Origin: Angiostrongylus vasorum
Taxonomy: Eukaryota > Nematoda > Chromadorea > Rhabditida > Metastrongylidae
Direction of reading: 5' to 3'
Assembly (NCBI GenBank): GCA_018806985.1
Contig: JADANN010000245.1
Location: 744,001-808,000 of the forward strand
Length of the DNA: 64,000 nt
The notes beneath the pieces were generated by a model. It worked only from the letters and a program-made list of their open reading frames with translations, did not search any database and was not told the DNA's origin. Position 1 is the stretch's first letter. Every line of letters starts with the position of its first letter. The position numbers and the translations under genes are program-made. Of the stretch, positions 58,901 through 64,000 are shown one piece after another.

Positions 58901-61900
58901 GGCTCGATGTGCTGAAATCCGCACATTGTTCGAGATTATGTGCCGTGGCAAGCCTCTGAGGCGCATATGAGGTGGCCTGGATGTGTTGAAATCCGCACAT
59001 TATTCGAGATTATGTGCCGGTGCAAGCCTCTGAGGCGCATATGAGGTGGCCTGGATGTGCTGAAATCCGCACATTTCTCGAGATTATGTGCCGGTGCAAG
59101 CCTCTGAGGCGCATATGAGGTGGGCTCGATGTGCTGAAATCCGCACATTATTCGACGTGATATGCCGTTGCAAGCCTATCAGGCGCCTATGAGGTGGCCT
59201 GGATGTGCTGAAATCCGCACATTATTCGAGATTATGTGCCATCGCAAGCCTCTGAGGCGCCTACGAGGTGGCGTGGATGTGCTGAAATACGCACACTGTT
59301 CGAGGTTATGTGCCATCGCAAGCCTCTGAGGCGCCTACGAGGTGGCGTGGATGTGCTGAAATCCGCACATTGTTCGAGATTATGTGCCATCGCAAGCCTC
59401 TGAGGCGCCTACGAGGTGGCCTGGAGGTGCTGAAATCCGCACATTGTTCGAGATTATGTGCCGGTGCAAGCCTCTGAGGCGCATATGAGGTGGGCTCGAT
59501 GTGCTGAAATACGCACATTGTTCGAGGTTATGTGCCATCGCAAGCCTCTGAGGCGCCTACGAGGTGGCCTGGATGTGCTGAAATCCGCACATTTCTCGAG
59601 GTTATGTGCCGGTGCAAGCCTCTGAGGCGCATATGAGGTGGGCTCGATGTGCTGAAATCCGCACATTGTTCGAGATTATGTGCCATCGCAAGCCTCTGAG
59701 GCGCCTACGAGGTGGCCTGGAGGTGCTGAAATCCGCACATTGTTCGAGATTATGTGCCGGTGCAAGCCTCTGAGGCGCATATGAGGTGGGCTCGATGTGC
59801 TGAAATCCGCACATTATTCGAGATTATGTGCCATCGCAAGCCTCTGAGGCGCCTACGAGGTGGCGTGGATGTGCTGAAATACGCACATTGTTCGAGGTTA
59901 TGTGCCATCGCAAGCCTCTGAGGCGCCTACGAGGTGGCCTGGAGGTGCTGAAATCCGCACATTGTTCGAGATTATGTGCCGGTGCAAGCCTCTGAGGCGC
60001 ATATGAGGTGGCCTGGATGTGCTGAAATCCGCACATTGTTCGAGATTATGTGCCGTGGCAAGCCTCTGAGGCGCATATGAGGTGGTCTGGATGTGCTGAA
60101 ATCCGCACATTTTTCGAGATTATGTGCCGGTGCAAGCCTGTGAGGCGCATATGAGGTGGGCTCGATGTGCTGATAATCCGCACATTGTTCGAGATTATGT
60201 GCCGTGGCAAGCCTCTGAGGCGCATATGAGGTGGCCTGGATGTGCTGAAATCCGCACATTTCTCGAGATTATGTGCCGGTGCAAGCCTCTGAGGCGCATA
60301 TGAGGTGGGCTCGATGTGCTGAAATCCGCACATTATTCGACGTGATATGCCGTTGCAAGCCTATCAGGCGCCTATGAGGTGGCCTGGATGTGCTGAAATC
60401 CGCACATTATTCGAGATTATGTGCCATCGCAAGCCTCTGAGGCGCCTACGAGGTGGCGTGGATGTGCTGAAATACGCACACTGTTCGAGGTTATGTGCCA
60501 TCGCAAGCCTCTGAGGCGCCTACGAGGTGGCGTGGATGTGCTGAAATCCGCACATTATTCGACGTGATATGCCGTTGCAAGCCTATCAGGCGCCTATGAG
60601 GTGGCCTGGATGTGCTGAAATCCGCACATTGTTCGAGATTATGTGCCGTGGCAAGCCTCTGAGGCGCATATGAGGTGGTCTGGATGTGCTGAAATCCGCA
60701 CATTTTTCGAGATTATGTGCCGGTGCAAGCCTCTGAGGCGCATATGAGGTGGCCTGGATGTGCTGAAATGCGCACATTGTTCGAGATTATGTGACGGTGC
60801 AAGCCTCTGAGGCGCATATGAGGTGGCCTGGATGTGCTGAAATCCGCACATTATTCGAGATTATGTGCCATCGCAAGCCTCTGAGGCGCCTACGAGGTGG
60901 CCTGGATGTGCTGAAATCCGCGCATTTCTCGAGATTATGTGCCGGTGCAAGCCTGTGAGGCGCATATGAGGTGGGCTCGATGTGCTGAAATCCGCACATT
61001 GTTCGAGATTATGTGCCGTGGCAAGCCTCTGAGGCGCATATGAGGTGGCCTGGATGTGTTGAAATCCGCACATTATTCGAGATTATGTGCCGGTGCAAGC
61101 CTCTGAGGCGCATATGAGGTGGCCTGGATGTGCTGAAATCCGCACATTTCTCGAGATTATGTGCCGGTGCAAGCCTCTGAGGCGCATATGAGGTGGGCTC
61201 GATGTGCTGAAATCCGCACATTATTCGACGTGATATGCCGTTGCAAGCCTATCAGGCGCCTATGAGGTGGCCTGGATGTGCTGAAATCCGCACATTATTC
61301 GAGATTATGTGCCATCGCAAGCCTCTGAGGCGCCTACGAGGTGGCGTGGATGTGCTGAAATACGCACACTGTTCGAGGTTATGTGCCATCGCAAGCCTCT
61401 GAGGCGCCTACGAGGTGGCGTGGATGTGCTGAAATCCGCACATTATTCGACGTGATATGCCGTTGCAAGCCTATCAGGCGCCTATGAGGTGGCCTGGATG
61501 TGCTGAAATCCGCACATTGTTCGAGATTATGTGCCGTGGCAAGCCTCTGAGGCGCATATGAGGTGGTCTGGATGTGCTGAAATCCGCACATTTTTCGAGA
61601 TTATGTGCCGGTGCAAGCCTCTGAGGCGCATATGAGGTGGCCTGGATGTGCTGAAATGCGCACATTGTTCGAGATTATGTGACGGTGCAAGCCTCTGAGG
61701 CGCATATGAGGTGGCCTGGATGTGCTGAAATCCGCACATTATTCGAGATTATGTGCCATCGCAAGCCTCTGAGGCGCCTACGAGGTGGCCTGGATGTGCT
61801 GAAATCCGCACATTTCTCGAGATTATGTGCCGGTGCAAGCCTGTGAGGCGCATATGAGGTGGGCTCGATGTGCTGAAATCCGCACATTGTTCGAGATTAT

Positions 61901-64000
61901 GTGCCGTGGCAAGCCTCTGAGGCGCATATGAGGTGGCCTGGATGTGTTGAAATCCGCACATTATTCGAGATTATGTGCCGGTGCAAGCCTCTGAGGCGCA
62001 TATGAGGTGGCCTGGATGTGCTGAAATCCGCACATTTCTCGAGATTATGTGCCGGTGCAAGCCTCTGAGGCGCATATGAGGTGGGCTCGATGTGCTGAAA
62101 TCCGCACATTATTCGACGTGATATGCCGTTGCAAGCCTATCAGGCGCCTATGAGGTGGCCTGGATGTGCTGAAATCCGCACATTATTCGAGATTATGTGC
62201 CATCGCAAGCCTCTGAGGCGCCTACGAGGTGGCGTGGATGTGCTGAAATACGCACACTGTTCGAGGTTATGTGCCATCGCAAGCCTCTGAGGCGCCTACG
62301 AGGTGGCGTGGATGTGCTGAAATCCGCACATTGTTCGAGATTATGTGCCATCGCAAGCCTCTGAGGCGCCTACGAGGTGGCCTGGATGTGCTGAAATCCG
62401 CACATTGTTCGAGATTATGTGCCATCGCAAGCCTCTGAGGCGCCTACGAGGTGGCCTGGATGTGCTGAAATCCGCACATTTTTCGAGATTATGTGCCGGT
62501 GCAAGCCTCTGAGGCGCATATGAGGTGGGCTCGATGTGCTGAAATCCGCACATTGTTCGAGATTATGTGCCATCGCAAGCCTCTGAGGCGCCTACGAGGT
62601 GGACTGGATGTGCTGAAATCCGCACATTGTTCGAGATTATGTGCCGGTGGCAAGCCTCTGAGGCGCCTATGAGGTGGGCTCGATGTGCTGAAATCCGCAC
62701 ATTATTCGAGATTATGTGCCATCGCAAGCCTCTGAGGCGCCTACGAGGTGGCGTGGATGTGCTGAAATCCGCACATTGTTCGAGATTATGTGCCATCGCA
62801 AGCCTCTGAGGCGCCTACGAGGTGGCCTGGATGTGCTGAAATCCGCACATTGTTCGAGATTATGTGCCGTGTGCAAGCCTCTGAGGCGCATATGAGGTGG
62901 CCTGGATGTGCTGAAATCCGCACATTGTTCGAGATTATGTGCCGTGGCAAGCCTCTGAGGCGCATATGAGGTGGTCTGGATGTGCTGAAATCCGCACATT
63001 TTTCGAGATTATGTGCCGGTGCAAGCCTGTGAGGCGCATATGAGGTGGGCTCGATGTGCTGATAATCCGCACATTGTTCGAGATTATGTGCCGTGGCAAG
63101 CCTCTGAGGCGCATATGAGGTGGCCTGGATGTGCTGAAATCCGCACATTTCTCGAGATTATGTGCCGGTGCAAGCCTCTGAGGCGCATATGAGGTGGGCT
63201 CGATGTGCTGAAATCCGCACATTATTCGACGTGATATGCCGTTGCAAGCCTATCAGGCGCCTATGAGGTGGCCTGGATGTGCTGAAATCCGCACATTATT
63301 CGAGATTATGTGCCATCGCAAGCCTCTGAGGCGCCTACGAGGTGGCGTGGATGTGCTGAAATACGCACACTGTTCGAGGTTATGTGCCATCGCAAGCCTC
63401 TGAGGCGCCTACGAGGTGGCGTGGATGTGCTGAAATCCGCACATTATTCGACGTGATATGCCGTTGCAAGCCTATCAGGCGCCTATGAGGTGGCCTGGAT
63501 GTGCTGAAATCCGCACATTGTTCGAGATTATGTGCCGTGGCAAGCCTCTGAGGCGCATATGAGGTGGTCTGGATGTGCTGAAATCCGCACATTTTTCGAG
63601 ATTATGTGCCGGTGCAAGCCTCTGAGGCGCATATGAGGTGGCCTGGATGTGCTGAAATGCGCACATTGTTCGAGATTATGTGACGGTGCAAGCCTCTGAG
63701 GCGCATATGAGGTGGCCTGGATGTGCTGAAATCCGCACATTATTCGAGATTATGTGCCATCGCAAGCCTCTGAGGCGCCTACGAGGTGGCCTGGATGTGC
63801 TGAAATCCGCGCATTTCTCGAGATTATGTGCCGGTGCAAGCCTGTGAGGCGCATATGAGGTGGGCTCGATGTGCTGAAATCCGCACATTGTTCGAGATTA
63901 TGTGCCGTGGCAAGCCTCTGAGGCGCATATGAGGTGGCCTGGATGTGTTGAAATCCGCACATTATTCGAGATTATGTGCCGGTGCAAGCCTCTGAGGCGC
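49916..64000. repeat. Satellite array, 74-bp monomer, about 190 copies
   Basis: The monomer runs TGTGCTGAAATCCGCACATT, then GTTCGAGATTATGTGCCGTG, GCAAGCCTCTGAGGCGCATA and TGAGGTGGCCTGGA, 74 bases. Copies differ mainly at four places: the bases before TCGAG (GT, AT, TT, TC), the segment before GCAAGCC (GTG, GTT, GGT, ATC, GTGT), CATATG versus CCTATG or CCTACG, and the link to the next monomer (GGCCTGGA, GGGCTCGA, GGCGTGGA). A minority read TTCGACGATGATG or TTCGACGTGATATG. Because 74 is not a multiple of 3, the roughly 70-codon open frames here are repeat artefacts. The array continues past the window. Confidence 0.98.
56343..64000. repeat. Higher-order repeat region of the satellite
   Basis: A monomer with the rare change GTGACGGTGC recurs with its A at about 56,646, 58,721, 60,794, 61,682 and 63,683, that is at intervals of 2,075, 2,073, 888 and 2,001 bases. 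Neighbouring rare variants (GAAATGCGCACATTG, GATGTGTTGAAATCC, TACGCACACTG) recur with it in the same order. The unit is about 28 monomers, with a 12-monomer internal duplication and a 27-monomer version. Confidence 0.9.

Noticed and set aside
50020..63962. Dozens of overlapping open frames of 60-130 codons, for example those starting MCGFQHIQATSYAPQ
   Set aside because: They recur every 74 bases with the satellite, end at repeat-borne stops and shift frame from monomer to monomer. They are not genes.
49916..64000. CRISPR array
   Set aside because: The whole 74-bp unit is repeated without unique spacers, in a eukaryotic context.
49916..64000. CENP-B box in the satellite monomer
   Set aside because: TTCGAGATTATGTGCC keeps TTCG but lacks the required A and CGGG positions.

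Overview
The window looks like nuclear DNA of a nematode, most likely a clade V (strongylid or hookworm-like) worm; that placement is inference. It is AT-rich, genes are sparse and split by long introns, and splice acceptors fit the short nematode TTTCAG consensus. The best gene has a TTTTCAG acceptor one base before its ATG, as expected for spliced-leader trans-splicing. Most recognisable repeats are RTE-type non-LTR retrotransposon relics, a tRNA-derived SINE, foldback and TIR elements, and one mariner remnant. No bacterial, organellar or viral features were seen.

Layout. 1-7,660 is repeat-dominated (two RTE relics, four SINEs, two foldback elements, two copies of a dispersed repeat called R3 here). 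7,660-19,017 has no gene I can support; it holds an AT microsatellite and a palindromic pair of AGGTCA half-sites. 19,020-30,955 (+) is a seven-exon gene for a syndapin/PACSIN F-BAR plus SH3 protein (C. elegans sdpn-1 type), reconstructed here as 459 residues with every splice phase consistent; its introns carry SINEs, LINE-like 3' ends, a TIR element, a deleted mariner and an 18-bp perfect hairpin. 31,390-32,273 (-) is the 3' exon of a convergent HAD-superfamily phosphatase gene; the two stops are about 430 bp apart, each followed by a plausible poly(A) signal.

32,300-49,915 is again repeat-rich (RTE relics, seven SINE copies or pieces, a small MITE, an uninterrupted ATT microsatellite of about 1.33 kb) and contains several minus-strand exon candidates of unknown identity, including two at 40,591-40,741 and 38,956-39,224 whose splice phases fit each other.

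49,916-64,000 is a satellite array of a 74-bp monomer, about 190 copies, running off the right edge. Its right half has a higher-order structure: blocks recur at about 2,075, 2,073, 888 and 2,001 bp, close to 28, 28, 12 and 27 monomers. The array starts directly at a broken reverse transcriptase fragment. The many short open frames inside it are products of the repeat and not genes.

Syndapin and the HAD phosphatase are unrelated in function; their tail-to-tail arrangement is the only visible relationship. The most unusual parts are the satellite with its nested block structure, its junction with the RTE fragment, the perfect ATT tract, and the unidentified minus-strand exons at 38.9-42.5 kb.
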